In this document: piece after piece, positions 49,548 through 58,692 of the stretch
Layout of the letters: every line of letters starts with the position of its first letter
How positions within the stretch are numbered: position 1 is the first letter of the stretch
From: CAVVSD01 sp963757125
GTDB taxonomy: Bacteria > Actinomycetota > Thermoleophilia > Solirubrobacterales > Solirubrobacteraceae
NCBI GenBank assembly: GCA_963757125.1
Contig: CAVWQP010000002.1
Location: 186,001-250,000, forward strand
Length of the DNA stretch: 64,000 nucleotides
Reading direction: 5' to 3'
Notes under the pieces: generated by a model
The model's input: only the letters and a program-made list of their open reading frames with translations
Databases searched by the model: none
What the model was told of the DNA's origin: nothing
Program-made: the position numbers and the translations under genes

Positions 49548-50548
49548 AGACCAGCCTCGGCATCTGGGCGCTCGGGCCCATGGTGACCCGGTTCGTGCCG
49601 GGTGGCTACCAGCCGGAGCACCTGGGCGAGACCATGCCGGCGAAGGTGCGCAGGGCCATCGACGGCCTCGGCGACCTCGTGGACGGCTACGAGTTCCACC
49701 ACCCCAACGAGCTCTCCGACGAGAACCTCGACGAGGTGCGCGCGGCGCTCGGCGACCACGACATCTACTGCATCGCCTCCGGGCTGCACCTCGACCCCCG
49801 CTTCGGCCGCGGCGGGCTCGTCTCGCCCGATGCGGCGACCCGCAAGCTGGCCGTCGAGCGCACGATCGAGGCGGCGGACTTCGCCGGCCGGCTCGGCGCG
49901 CACTTCATCATCTGGCCCGGGATCGAGGGCTACAACTACCCGTTCCAGACGCCCTACGCGGACTCGTGGCGCTGGCTCGTGGAGGGCATCGCCGAGGCGG
50001 CGCAGGTCTGCGCCGACCGCGGGGTGAAGCTCTTCCTGGAGCACAAGAACTCCGAGCCCGCGATGAAGATCCACATGGGCAACATCGGGATGGCGCTGCA
50101 CATCATCCACAAGCTGCGCGCCCAGGGGTTCGACAACGTCCAGGTCAACATGGACTGGCAGCACCTGATCATGAACGGCGAGAACCTCGCCGAGTACGTC
50201 GCGCTCCTGGCCTCCGAGGGCCTGCTCGGCCACCAGCACGCGAACTCAGGCTGGGGGACGTTCGACGACGACAACATGGTCGGCGCGACCGCCTTCATGG
50301 AGACGATCGAGCTCGCGATCGAGCTGCGCCGCGCGGGCTACGGCCAGGACGGGGATCCGCGCCGGCTGGGGATGGACCTGTACCCGTACACCGAGGACCA
50401 GGTCGGCGCCGTGAAGCGCTCGATCATGCAGTGGCGCTTCATCGACGGCGTCGCCGCGCGGATCGACGACGCGGCGCTGCGCGAGGCCCAGTCGCGCAAG
50501 GACGCGGTCCGCGCCTACGAGATCGTGTACGCCGCCTTGGGCGCCTAG
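49544..50548 (+). CDS. Xylose isomerase-like TIM barrel sugar isomerase
   Basis: The 334-residue protein belongs to the AP endonuclease-2/xylose-isomerase superfamily. Segments echo XylA: FIIWPGIEGYNYPFQ, KLFLEHKNSEPAM (metal Glu and Lys), DNVQVNMDWQHLIMNGEN, EGLLGHQHANSGWGTFDDDN (metal His/Asp) and LGMDLYPYTEDQVGAV. It is shorter and divergent from standard XylA, so the sugar is not certain. The ATG overlaps the upstream dehydrogenase stop. Context (pentose-type ABC transporter, ROK repressor) fits a pentose or uronate pathway. Confidence 0.82.
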   Translation: MKTSLGIWALGPMVTRFVPGGYQPEHLGETMPAKVRRAIDGLGDLVDGYEFHHPNELSDENLDEVRAALGDHDIYCIASGLHLDPRFGRGGLVSPDAATRKLAVERTIEAADFAGRLGAHFIIWPGIEGYNYPFQTPYADSWRWLVEGIAEAAQVCADRGVKLFLEHKNSEPAMKIHMGNIGMALHIIHKLRAQGFDNVQVNMDWQHLIMNGENLAEYVALLASEGLLGHQHANSGWGTFDDDNMVGATAFMETIELAIELRRAGYGQDGDPRRLGMDLYPYTEDQVGAVKRSIMQWRFIDGVAARIDDAALREAQSRKDAVRAYEIVYAALGA

Positions 50549-50557
50549 CCTCGGGGG

Positions 50558-51724
50558 ATGGACGACGGAGCGGGCGGCACCCCGGGCTCGCTCCGTCTGA
50601 TCAGAGGCGCCGCGTTCTGCTCGGCGTTCGACCGGATGTCGATCGCGCCGATGCTGGTCGCGATCTCCGAGGACCTCGAGGTGTCGCTCTCGCGCGTGAC
50701 GCTCGCGGCGACGGCGTACTTCCTGCTGTACGGGGCGATGCAGCCCGTGTGGGGGATGCTGTCGGACCGGGTCGGCCGCGTGAACGTCATCCGGTTCACG
50801 CTCGTCGGCGCGGCGGCGGCCTCGGTCGTCTCGGCGCTGGCGCCGACGATCGGCGTGCTGCTCGTGGCGCGCGCGTGCGCCGGGGCGCTCTTCGCGGGCG
50901 TGATCCCGACGACGCTCGTCTACGTCGGCGACACGGTGCCGATGGCGCGCCGCCAGATCGCGATGACCGAGCTCATGGGCGCCACGTCGGCGGGCATCGC
51001 CGTGTCGACCGTCGCGGCCGGGATCGCAGTGGTCCTCGCGGACTGGCGGGTCGTGTTCGCGTGGTCGGCGATCGCGGCCTGCGCACTGGCGTTCGCGATG
51101 CGGGCGGTGCCTGAGCCCGACGTGCCGCGTGTGCCGAGCGCGCTCGGTGCGGTCGTCGACGTCCTGCGCCGCCCGTGGCCGCTCACCGTCGTGCTGCTGG
51201 CGCTCGTGGAGGGCACGCTCGTGCTCGGGATCATCACGTTCATGGCGCCGGCGCTGGAGGAGGCGGGGCTCTCCCCGGCCGTCGCGGGCGGGATCATGGG
51301 CGTCTACGGCGCCGCGATCATCCTGTGGACCAGGGTGGTGCGCCGTGTCGCCCGGACGGCCGCGCCGGCGCGCCTCATCGCGATCGGCACCACGCTCATC
51401 GTCACGGGGTACCTCGCGGCCGCGGCGGACCCGGATCTCGGCGGGATCAGCGTGGCGGCGCTCCTCGTCGCGGGCGGCTTCGCGTTCGTGCACTCGACGC
51501 TGCAGACCTGGGCGACCGAGGTCGCTCCCGACCTGCGGGCGACGGCCGTCTCGCTGTTCGCGGCCGCGCTGTTCACCGGGGGCGCGGTCGGGACCGCCGT
51601 CGTCGGCCCGCTCGCCGACGGTGGCGAGTTCGCCGTCGTCTTCCTCATCGGCGTGGCCGTCGCGTTCGTGCTCGGGACCGCCGCGGCCGTCGCCCGGTCT
51701 CGCTGGGCGCTGCAGGCAGGGTGA
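50558..51724 (+). CDS. MFS transporter
   Basis: The 388-residue protein has about 12 membrane helices and the family loop DRVGRVN (motif A variant, GMLSDRVGRVN near residue 65). The layout is that of Bcr/CflA or sugar-efflux-type MFS proteins. Substrate unknown. It begins nine bases after the isomerase gene, with GGGG just before the ATG, and may belong to the sugar operon. Confidence 0.85.
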   Translation: MDDGAGGTPGSLRLIRGAAFCSAFDRMSIAPMLVAISEDLEVSLSRVTLAATAYFLLYGAMQPVWGMLSDRVGRVNVIRFTLVGAAAASVVSALAPTIGVLLVARACAGALFAGVIPTTLVYVGDTVPMARRQIAMTELMGATSAGIAVSTVAAGIAVVLADWRVVFAWSAIAACALAFAMRAVPEPDVPRVPSALGAVVDVLRRPWPLTVVLLALVEGTLVLGIITFMAPALEEAGLSPAVAGGIMGVYGAAIILWTRVVRRVARTAAPARLIAIGTTLIVTGYLAAAADPDLGGISVAALLVAGGFAFVHSTLQTWATEVAPDLRATAVSLFAAALFTGGAVGTAVVGPLADGGEFAVVFLIGVAVAFVLGTAAAVARSRWALQAG

Positions 51725-51759
51725 GCCTCCGTCGTCCCGACAGCTAAGATCCGGCGCCC

Positions 51760-52308
51760 ATGCGCCGACCCCTCGTGCTCATCGCCGTGCTGCTCGCCGG
51801 CCTCGCGCTCAACGCGTGCGGCAAGGCTGACGAACCTGCCTCCGAGGGCGAGACCGAGGCCGTCTACCTCGATCTCAACGGTCTCCAGTACCAGGTGCAG
51901 ATCTCGCGCCAGCTCAACCCGTACGACGTCGAGGACAGCTACTACGTCCGCGGCACGACCGAGCCGCCGCCCGCGCGCGACGACACGTGGTTCGGCGTCT
52001 TCGTGCGCGTCTACAACCCCACGGACACGCCGAAGCAGTCCACGACGGAGTTCGAGATCCACGACACCCAGGGCAACATCTACAAGCCCGTCCCGCTCGA
52101 CAACACGAACGTGTTCCGGTACGTGCCGGCGTCGCTGGGCAGCGAGAAGATGATCCCGACGCCCGGGTCACCGGCCTTCAACAGCCCGATCCGCGGGTCG
52201 CTGCTGCTGTTCCGCGTGAAGATCGACTCCTTCGAGAACCGCCCGCTGGAGTTCATCATCAAGCAGCCGGGCAGCACCGCGCACGCGCAAGTCCCGCTCG
52301 ACGTCTAG
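51760..52308 (+). CDS. Lipoprotein of unknown function (DUF4352-like)
   Basis: The 182-residue product has a lipobox (LALNAC, Cys20) followed by an all-beta domain that recalls DUF4352/immunoglobulin-like proteins: YLDLNGLQYQVQISRQLNPY, WFGVFVRVYNPTDTPKQST, FEIHDTQGNIYKPVPLD. It may be a surface adhesin-like or chaperone-like module; no enzyme motif is visible. Its stop shares CTAG with that of the convergent PBP gene. Confidence 0.75.
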   Translation: MRRPLVLIAVLLAGLALNACGKADEPASEGETEAVYLDLNGLQYQVQISRQLNPYDVEDSYYVRGTTEPPPARDDTWFGVFVRVYNPTDTPKQSTTEFEIHDTQGNIYKPVPLDNTNVFRYVPASLGSEKMIPTPGSPAFNSPIRGSLLLFRVKIDSFENRPLEFIIKQPGSTAHAQVPLDV

Positions 52309-54054
52309 CGCCGGCTCTTCAACCCGGCCTCGAGCACCGACTTCGCGATCGGCGCGGCGGTGTCCCCGCCCGCGCCGGCTCCGACGACGAGCACGCCGAC
52401 GGCGACCCGCGGGAGACCGGCGGGCGCGAAGGCCGAGAACCACGCGTCCGTGTCCGACGGGTCGTTCGCCTGGGGGCAGTCGGCGGGCGGGCCCGCGGCG
52501 ACGGTCGCCGTCTGCTCTGGCGGCGTCGTCCGGCACTCGGGCCGCTGCGTGCTCTTGAGCTCCGCGGTGCCGGTCTTGCCTGCGACGCGCACGCCGTCGA
52601 TCGCCGCCGCCGTGCCGGTGCCCTCCGCGACGACCGCGGTCATCATCTTGGCGACCTGGCTCGCGGTCGACAGGCGCATGACGCGGTCGGATCGCTGACC
52701 GTCCGGGCTCGCCTCGAGCGACAGGCGCGGGCGGCGGCCGCGCAGGCCGATCGTCGACGCGATCCAGCCCATCTGCAGCGCGGTCGCCTGCACGCGGCCC
52801 TGGCCGATCGCCGTCGAGCCGAGCGTCAGGGGATCGTCGATCTCCTTCGCGGCCGGGATCGTGCTCGTCGCCGCGCCCGCGATGCCGGTGGGGCGGTTGA
52901 AGCCGAAGCTCTCGGCCATCCCGACGAGCTTGTCGGCGCCCGCCTTCACGGCGAGCGGCGCGAAGACGGAGTTGCAGGAGTGGGCGAAGGAGTTGGTGAG
53001 CGATCCGCCACAGGCCTCGCCGTTGGCGTTCTGCAGCTCGACGCCGTCGAGCGTCGCGGACGTCTGGACCGGATAGCTCGAGTTCGGGCCCGCGACCTTC
53101 GCCTCCAGTGCCGCTGCCAGCGTGACGATCTTGAACGTCGATCCGGGCGGCTGGAGCCCCGAGAACGCGACGCCCGAGAGGGCCAGGATCTCGCCCGTGC
53201 TGGGCCGGATGGCCGCGATGCCGCCGAGCCGGCCGGCCAGGGCGTCGACCGCGGCGGTCTGCACGTTGGGCGCGATCGACGTCCGGACGTCCGTCGCGCG
53301 CTTCGCGACCCCCGCGCCGAGGTCGCGGCCGCCGGCGCGCAGCACGCCGCCGGGTGACCCGCGGAGCTGGTCGTCGAAGACGCGCTCGAGCCCGGTCGTG
53401 CCGACCTGGGCGTCCGAGGGCACGCCGGCGCGGCGCAGCTCGCTCGCGCGCTCCTTCGGGATCGGTCCCAGCGCGCCGGCGATCGCGCTCGCCGACGCCA
53501 GCGAGGAGGTCCGCGCCGCGCCCTCGGCCAGCGGCGTGCCGTCGCGCGCGAGCAGGTCGGCGCGCTCGGGGAGGTTCGTGCTGCGCTGCAGCTTGTCGCC
53601 GTCGCGCAGGCCGGGGAACGTGAGTCGCTGCGCCCACGCGATGCGCGGACGGTCGTCACCGGTGCGCACCGGCACCTGCATCACCCCGCGGATCGTCCCG
53701 AACACGCGCGTGCGCACCGTGACCGGCACGTCGACCATGCCGTCGCGGGGGCGCGCCGGCCGGCCCGTGCGCACCGAGACGACGGTGGCCGTGTCGGCGG
53801 CCTGGCGGTAGCGGCGCGCGAAGCTCGCCACCGGGACGCGCTCGGCCGAGGCGTCCGTGAGCTCGGCGTGCATCGCGCCGTAGTCGCCGAGCTCCCACGC
53901 CCGGGCGAACCGCTCGACGACCTCGCGCTCGTCGGATTCCGCGCCCGGAGGCGACGACCATCCCGCCCGCGAACGCGGCCGCCGCGACCACGAGCACGGG
54001 CAGCAACCGCAGAGCGCGGCGCCTCCTGCGCGGCGCTGGGCGGGTCACCCCCAT
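52305..54054 (-). pseudogene. Penicillin-binding protein 2-type transpeptidase, frame broken once
   Basis: The protein is a D,D-transpeptidase with an N-terminal membrane helix (ALRLLPVLVVAAAAFAGGMVV), an NTF2-like domain, a dimerisation region and the transpeptidase domain. Catalytic motifs are STFK (PPGSTFKIV), SCN (AHSCNSVF) and KTG (AGKTGTAEL). One extra base near 53937 (GGAATCC in the - strand instead of GGATCC) breaks the frame after SGRG; the next frame continues SDEREVVERFARAWELGDYG. Joined it is about 582 residues. It resembles the MecA_N/NTF2 class of actinobacterial class B PBPs. Start was set at 54054. Confidence 0.87.
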
Positions 54055-54122
54055 GGCCCCATTGTGCCTGCCCGAACGGGCTGTACGGGAGCGCGTGGCG
54101 CGCACCGCCATGATTCACGCGC

Positions 54123-55274
54123 ATGACGGGCCTCGACTGGGCGATCCTCGGCTTTACGGCACTTCTTGCCGCGCTTGGGTTCCTGCGCGGTTTCATCGTC
54201 GGGGCCCTCTCGCTCGTCGGGTTCGCGGCCGGGGCGTTCCTGGGCACACGACTTGCACCCGCGCTGCTCAGCGGGGGGAGCGCCTCGCCCTATGCACCGC
54301 TCTTCGGACTCCTCGGCGCGCTCCTCGGCGGGGCCGTGCTGGCGGGCGGACTGGAGGGTCTGGGCATCAGGCTGCGCGCCCTCGTGCGGCTGCCGGGGTT
54401 CGGCGTCTTCGACGGGCTGCTCGGCGCCGCGCTCAGCATCGCCGTCGCCTTGGGCATGGTGTGGATCGCCGGCGCGGTCGCGCTGCAGACGCCGGGCGCG
54501 CGGGTGCTGCGCAAGGAGATCCAGCGCTCGGAGATCCTGCAGCAGCTCAACCAGGTCCTCCCGCCGAGCGGCTCGGTCCTCAACGCCCTGGCCCGGTTCG
54601 ATCCCTTCCCCGACATCGCGGGTCCGCTGGCCGACGTCCCGCCGCCGACGGCGGCCATCGCGCGGGACCCCGAGGTCGGCGCCGCGAGTGGCTCCGTGGT
54701 CCGGGTCCTGGGCACCGCGTGCGGCCTCGGCGTGAGCGGCTCCGGGTGGGTGGCAGCGCCGGGCCTCGTGGTGACGAACGCCCACGTCGTCGCGGGCCAG
54801 AAGGACACGACGGTGCAGCTCGGTGGCCGCGGGACGATGCTCGACGCCGAGGCCGTGGCGTTCGATGCCTCCGACGACGTCGCGGTATTGCGCGTCGCCG
54901 GGCTGGACGCGCCCGCGCTGTCGATGGCGCCGGTCGAGCGCGAGGGTGCGGAGGGTGCGATCCTCGGGTTCCCGCTCGACGGGCCCTACGACGTCCGCGC
55001 GGCGCGCATCGGCCCGACGCGCACGGTCCTGAGTCAGAACGCGTACGGCGAGGGCCCGGTGCGGCGGCGCATGACGGCGCTGCGAGGGCTCGTCCGCCCC
55101 GGCAACTCGGGCGGGCCGCTCGTCAACGGGGACGGTCAGGTCGTGGGCACCGTCTTCGCCGCGCGGACGGGCTCGGGGCCCGCCAGCGGGTACGCGGTCC
55201 CCGACCGCGAGGTCCGTCGGGCGCTCGACGGTGCGTCGGATGTCGTCGGGACCGGACCGTGCGCGGCCGGTTGA
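54123..55274 (+). CDS. marP: MarP-type membrane serine protease (CvpA + trypsin)
   Basis: The 383-residue protein has four N-terminal membrane helices of the CvpA type (DWAILGFTALLAALGFLRG, then LVGFAAGAFLG) and a periplasmic trypsin-like domain. The triad is visible: His in VVTNAHVVAG, Asp in ASDDVAVLRV and Ser in PGNSGGPLVNG. In mycobacteria MarP supports acid and oxidative stress resistance; equivalence here is inferred. It is divergent from the PBP gene, with about 68 bases between. Confidence 0.88.
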   Translation: MTGLDWAILGFTALLAALGFLRGFIVGALSLVGFAAGAFLGTRLAPALLSGGSASPYAPLFGLLGALLGGAVLAGGLEGLGIRLRALVRLPGFGVFDGLLGAALSIAVALGMVWIAGAVALQTPGARVLRKEIQRSEILQQLNQVLPPSGSVLNALARFDPFPDIAGPLADVPPPTAAIARDPEVGAASGSVVRVLGTACGLGVSGSGWVAAPGLVVTNAHVVAGQKDTTVQLGGRGTMLDAEAVAFDASDDVAVLRVAGLDAPALSMAPVEREGAEGAILGFPLDGPYDVRAARIGPTRTVLSQNAYGEGPVRRRMTALRGLVRPGNSGGPLVNGDGQVVGTVFAARTGSGPASGYAVPDREVRRALDGASDVVGTGPCAAG

Positions 55275-55298
55275 GCGCGACGCTACGCTCCGCCCACC

Positions 55299-57536
55299 GT
55301 GGCCAAGACACTCGTCATCGCCGAGAAGCCCTCCGTCGGACGCGACCTGTCCCGCGTCCTCCCCGGCCCCTGGGCCAAGCACGAGGGGTACCTCGAGGGC
55401 CCTGATCACGTGCTGACCTGGGCCGTCGGACACCTCGTGCAGCTCGCCGAGCCCGACGAGTACGACCCCCGCTACAAGAAGTGGCGCATGGCCGACCTGC
55501 CGATCGTGCCGGACCGCTTCAAGCTCGTCGTGCGCGACGAGCGCTCCAAGAAGCAGATGTCCGTCGTGACGCAGGAGCTCAAGCGCGACGACGTCGACCA
55601 CGTCGTCAACGCCTGCGACGCCGGCCGCGAGGGCGAGCTCATCTTCGCCTACCTCTACGAGAAGGCCGGGTCGAAGAAGCCGGTGCAGCGGCTCTGGCTC
55701 TCGTCGATGACGAAGTCGGCGATGACCTCCGCGTTCGAGAACCTCCGGCCCGCCGACGACTACGCGTCGCTCGAGGCCGCCGCGCGCTCGCGCTCGGAGG
55801 CCGACTGGATCGTCGGCATGAACTCCACGCGCGCGGCGACGATCCGCCTGCGCTCGTCGTTCGACGGCGCCGTGTCGCTCGGCCGCGTGCAGACGCCGAC
55901 GCTCGCGATCATCGCCCGCCGCGAGGAGGAGATCCGCGCGTTCGTGCCCGAGCCGTACTGGCTCGTCGACGCGACGTTCGAGGCAACCGGCGATCGCGTC
56001 TACGGCGGCCGCTACCACGCCGGCGCGCAGCCTCGGCTGAAGACGGCCGAGGAGGCGACGGCGATCGTCGAGGCCGTCCGTGACCGCCAGGGCACGATCA
56101 CCAAGCTCGAGAAGACGACGCGCAAGGAGCGCGCGCCGCTCCTCTACGACCTGACCTCGCTGCAGCGCGAAGCGAACACCCGCTTCGGCTTCTCCGCGCG
56201 GCGCACGCTGGCCGCCGCCCAGCGCTGCTACGAGGAGCACAAGGTCCTCACGTATCCGAGGACGAGCTCGCGCTACCTGACCACCGACATGGTCGCCGAG
56301 ATCAAGCCGACCGTCGAGCACGTCGCGGCCAACCGCGACTACGCCGACGGAGCGAAGTACGTCCTGGGCCTCGACCTCCTGCCGCTGTCGCGCGTCGTCG
56401 ACGACACGAAGGTCGGCGACCACCACGCGATCATCCCCACGAACTCGCCCCAGACGATCGACAAGCTCTCCGACGACGACCGCCGCATCTACGACCTCGT
56501 CACCCGCCGGTTCCTCGCCGTCTTCCATCCGGAGGCCGTCTTCGAGAACACGCGCGTCGAGACGACGGTCGCGGAGCACATCTTCCGCACGCGCGGCCGG
56601 ATCCTCGTCGTGCCCGGCTGGCGCGGCGTCTACGGCGAGCAGGCCGAGGCAGGCGGCGACGGGCGGTCCGACGACGAGGACGACGAGGGCGGCCCGCAGC
56701 AGCTGCCGCGCCTCGAGCGCGACGAGACGGTCGACACGCGCACGGTCGAGGCGCTCGAGAAGGAGACCAAGCCGCCGCGGCGCTACTCGGACGCGTCCCT
56801 GCTCGGCGCCATGGAGGCTGCAGGCAAGGACCTCGACGACGAGGAGCTGCGCGAGGCCATGAAGGACTCCGGCATCGGCACGCCGGCGACCCGCGCGGCG
56901 ATCATCGAGCGGCTCATCGACGTCGGCTACGTCGAGCGCGACGCCCGGGCGCTCGTCGCGACCGAGAAGGGCCTCAGCGTCATCCGGCTGCTCGGCGAGC
57001 ACGCGCTGACGTCGCCCGGCCTGACCGGCGAGTGGGAGCGGCGCCTGTCGCTCATCGAGCGCGGCGAGGACTCGCGCCCGAAGTTCATGGGCGACATCGA
57101 GAAGTTCGCCGAGGCGACGGTGCAGGAGCTCGACGCCAAGCTCAAGGACGTCCGCATCCCGCGGGCCAACCTCGGCCCGTGCCCCGTGTGCGGCAACGAC
57201 ATCCAGGAGAACCGCAAGGGCTTCTCCTGCTGGTCGCGCGAGGATCCCGGCTGCGGCTTCGTCATCTGGAAGAACAAGGCGGGCAAGACGCTGCCGGCCG
57301 CGGTCGCGCGCGAGCTCATCGCGACGGGCCGCACCGAGCGTCCCGTCACCGGCTTCAAGGGCCGTAGCGGACGCTCGTTCCGCGCACGCCTGGCGCTGCA
57401 GCAGGGCGAGGACGGCAAGTGGCGCGTCGAGTTCGACGAGCCGTGGGCCCGCGAGGGCGCCAAGCCGCCCGAGGCGGAGGCCGAGGAGGCCACGCCGGCC
57501 GCCGCGCCCGCCGACGGGGACGTCCGGGCCGCGTAG
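55299..57536 (+). CDS. topB: Type IA DNA topoisomerase (topoisomerase III-like)
   Basis: The enzyme relaxes or decatenates DNA through a transient 5'-phosphotyrosine. The 745-residue protein has the Toprim domain (KTLVIAEKPSVGRDLSRVL, CDAGREGELIFAYLYEKAG), the core with SLGRVQTPTLAI, the active site LTYPRTSSRYL with the catalytic Tyr near residue 325, and a C-terminal CxxC-containing finger (CPVCGNDIQ, CWSREDPGCGF). Length fits TopB. GTG at 55299 is used. Confidence 0.92.
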   Translation: MAKTLVIAEKPSVGRDLSRVLPGPWAKHEGYLEGPDHVLTWAVGHLVQLAEPDEYDPRYKKWRMADLPIVPDRFKLVVRDERSKKQMSVVTQELKRDDVDHVVNACDAGREGELIFAYLYEKAGSKKPVQRLWLSSMTKSAMTSAFENLRPADDYASLEAAARSRSEADWIVGMNSTRAATIRLRSSFDGAVSLGRVQTPTLAIIARREEEIRAFVPEPYWLVDATFEATGDRVYGGRYHAGAQPRLKTAEEATAIVEAVRDRQGTITKLEKTTRKERAPLLYDLTSLQREANTRFGFSARRTLAAAQRCYEEHKVLTYPRTSSRYLTTDMVAEIKPTVEHVAANRDYADGAKYVLGLDLLPLSRVVDDTKVGDHHAIIPTNSPQTIDKLSDDDRRIYDLVTRRFLAVFHPEAVFENTRVETTVAEHIFRTRGRILVVPGWRGVYGEQAEAGGDGRSDDEDDEGGPQQLPRLERDETVDTRTVEALEKETKPPRRYSDASLLGAMEAAGKDLDDEELREAMKDSGIGTPATRAAIIERLIDVGYVERDARALVATEKGLSVIRLLGEHALTSPGLTGEWERRLSLIERGEDSRPKFMGDIEKFAEATVQELDAKLKDVRIPRANLGPCPVCGNDIQENRKGFSCWSREDPGCGFVIWKNKAGKTLPAAVARELIATGRTERPVTGFKGRSGRSFRARLALQQGEDGKWRVEFDEPWAREGAKPPEAEAEEATPAAAPADGDVRAA

Positions 57537-57544
57537 GTGGCCTG

Positions 57545-58663
57545 ATGCCCGTCCCGGCGCAGGTACCGCCCCTGGTGGTGCGCGCGCCGGCGGTCGTCGC
57601 GAGCGGCACGGCGATCACGGTCCGGGGACGGTTCCTGGCCGGCGCGCCGCTCGTGCTGCGGCGGCGGACGCCAAAGGCGGTGGTGCCGGTGGCGTCGACG
57701 ACCGTCCGCGCCGACGGGACGTACTCGCTGCGCTACGCGCCGTCGATCCGCAGCCGCCGCTACCGACTCGAGGTCGGCGCCGCCGACGGGCAGGTGCGGC
57801 CGGTGTCGGTCCGTGAGCGCGACGTCGTCCTCGACGCCGTGGGCGACATCAACATGGGCGACGGCGTCGCCGACGTCATGGCCGCGCGCGGGACGCTGTA
57901 CCCGTGGCGCGACGTCGCGCCGATCCTGCGCTCGGCCGACATCGCGTTCGGCAACCTCGAGTGCTCCGTGTCCACGCGGGGCGCGAAGGTGCCGAAGACC
58001 TACAACTTCCGCGGCTCGCCCTCCGCGCTCCGCGAGGTCGTGCGCTTCGCGGGGCTCGACGTCCTGAACCTCGCGAACAACCACGCCGGCGACTACGGGA
58101 TGACCGCGCTGCTCGACACGGTGCGGGCGGTGCGGTCGTCGGGCGCGGTGCCCGTCGGGGCGGGCGCGACGCTCGCTGCCGCGCGGCGCCCGCAGGTCGT
58201 GACGCGTCTCGGGCTGCGGATCGCGTTCGTCGGGTTCTCGGACATCGGGCCGTCGTCGTTCTTCGCCGGCCCGACCTCGCCGGGGACGTCGTTCGCGACC
58301 GTGCCCGGCATCCGCGCCGCGGTGCGCGCCGCGCGGCGGCAGGCGGACGTCGTCGTCGCGACGTTCCACTGGGGCATCGAGCGCGACACGGCCGAGAACG
58401 CGCGCCAGCGCGGGTTCGCGTCCGCGGCGCTCGGTGCCGGTGCGGTCGCGGTGATCGGCGCGCATCCGCACGTCCTGCAGCCGATCCGGCGGGTCGGCGC
58501 GCGCAAGGTCGTCGCCTACAGCCTGGGCAACTTCGTCTGGGCGGCGGGCTCCGCGGCGGCGTCGCGCACCGGGATCCTGCGTCTGCGGCTGTCCGCGCGC
58601 GGGGTGGAGGGAGCCCGGCTGCGCCCGGCGCGGATCGCCGGGAGTCGCCCCACGCCCACGTAG
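57545..58663 (+). CDS. CapA family (poly-gamma-glutamate synthesis) protein
   Basis: The 372-residue protein has an N-terminal beta-domain (residues about 1-100) and a CapA calcineurin-like domain: LDAVGDINMGDGVADV, SADIAFGNLECSVS, LNLANNHAGDYG, ATFHWGIERD and VIGAHPHVLQPI. These are the metal-binding blocks of the PgsA/CapA family. No signal peptide or lipobox follows ATG 57545 although family members are normally exported; a longer start is closed off by the topB stop. Confidence 0.85.
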   Translation: MPVPAQVPPLVVRAPAVVASGTAITVRGRFLAGAPLVLRRRTPKAVVPVASTTVRADGTYSLRYAPSIRSRRYRLEVGAADGQVRPVSVRERDVVLDAVGDINMGDGVADVMAARGTLYPWRDVAPILRSADIAFGNLECSVSTRGAKVPKTYNFRGSPSALREVVRFAGLDVLNLANNHAGDYGMTALLDTVRAVRSSGAVPVGAGATLAAARRPQVVTRLGLRIAFVGFSDIGPSSFFAGPTSPGTSFATVPGIRAAVRAARRQADVVVATFHWGIERDTAENARQRGFASAALGAGAVAVIGAHPHVLQPIRRVGARKVVAYSLGNFVWAAGSAAASRTGILRLRLSARGVEGARLRPARIAGSRPTPT

Positions 58664-58692
58664 ACGTCCGCGCGCCCGGCAGACTGTGCCGG

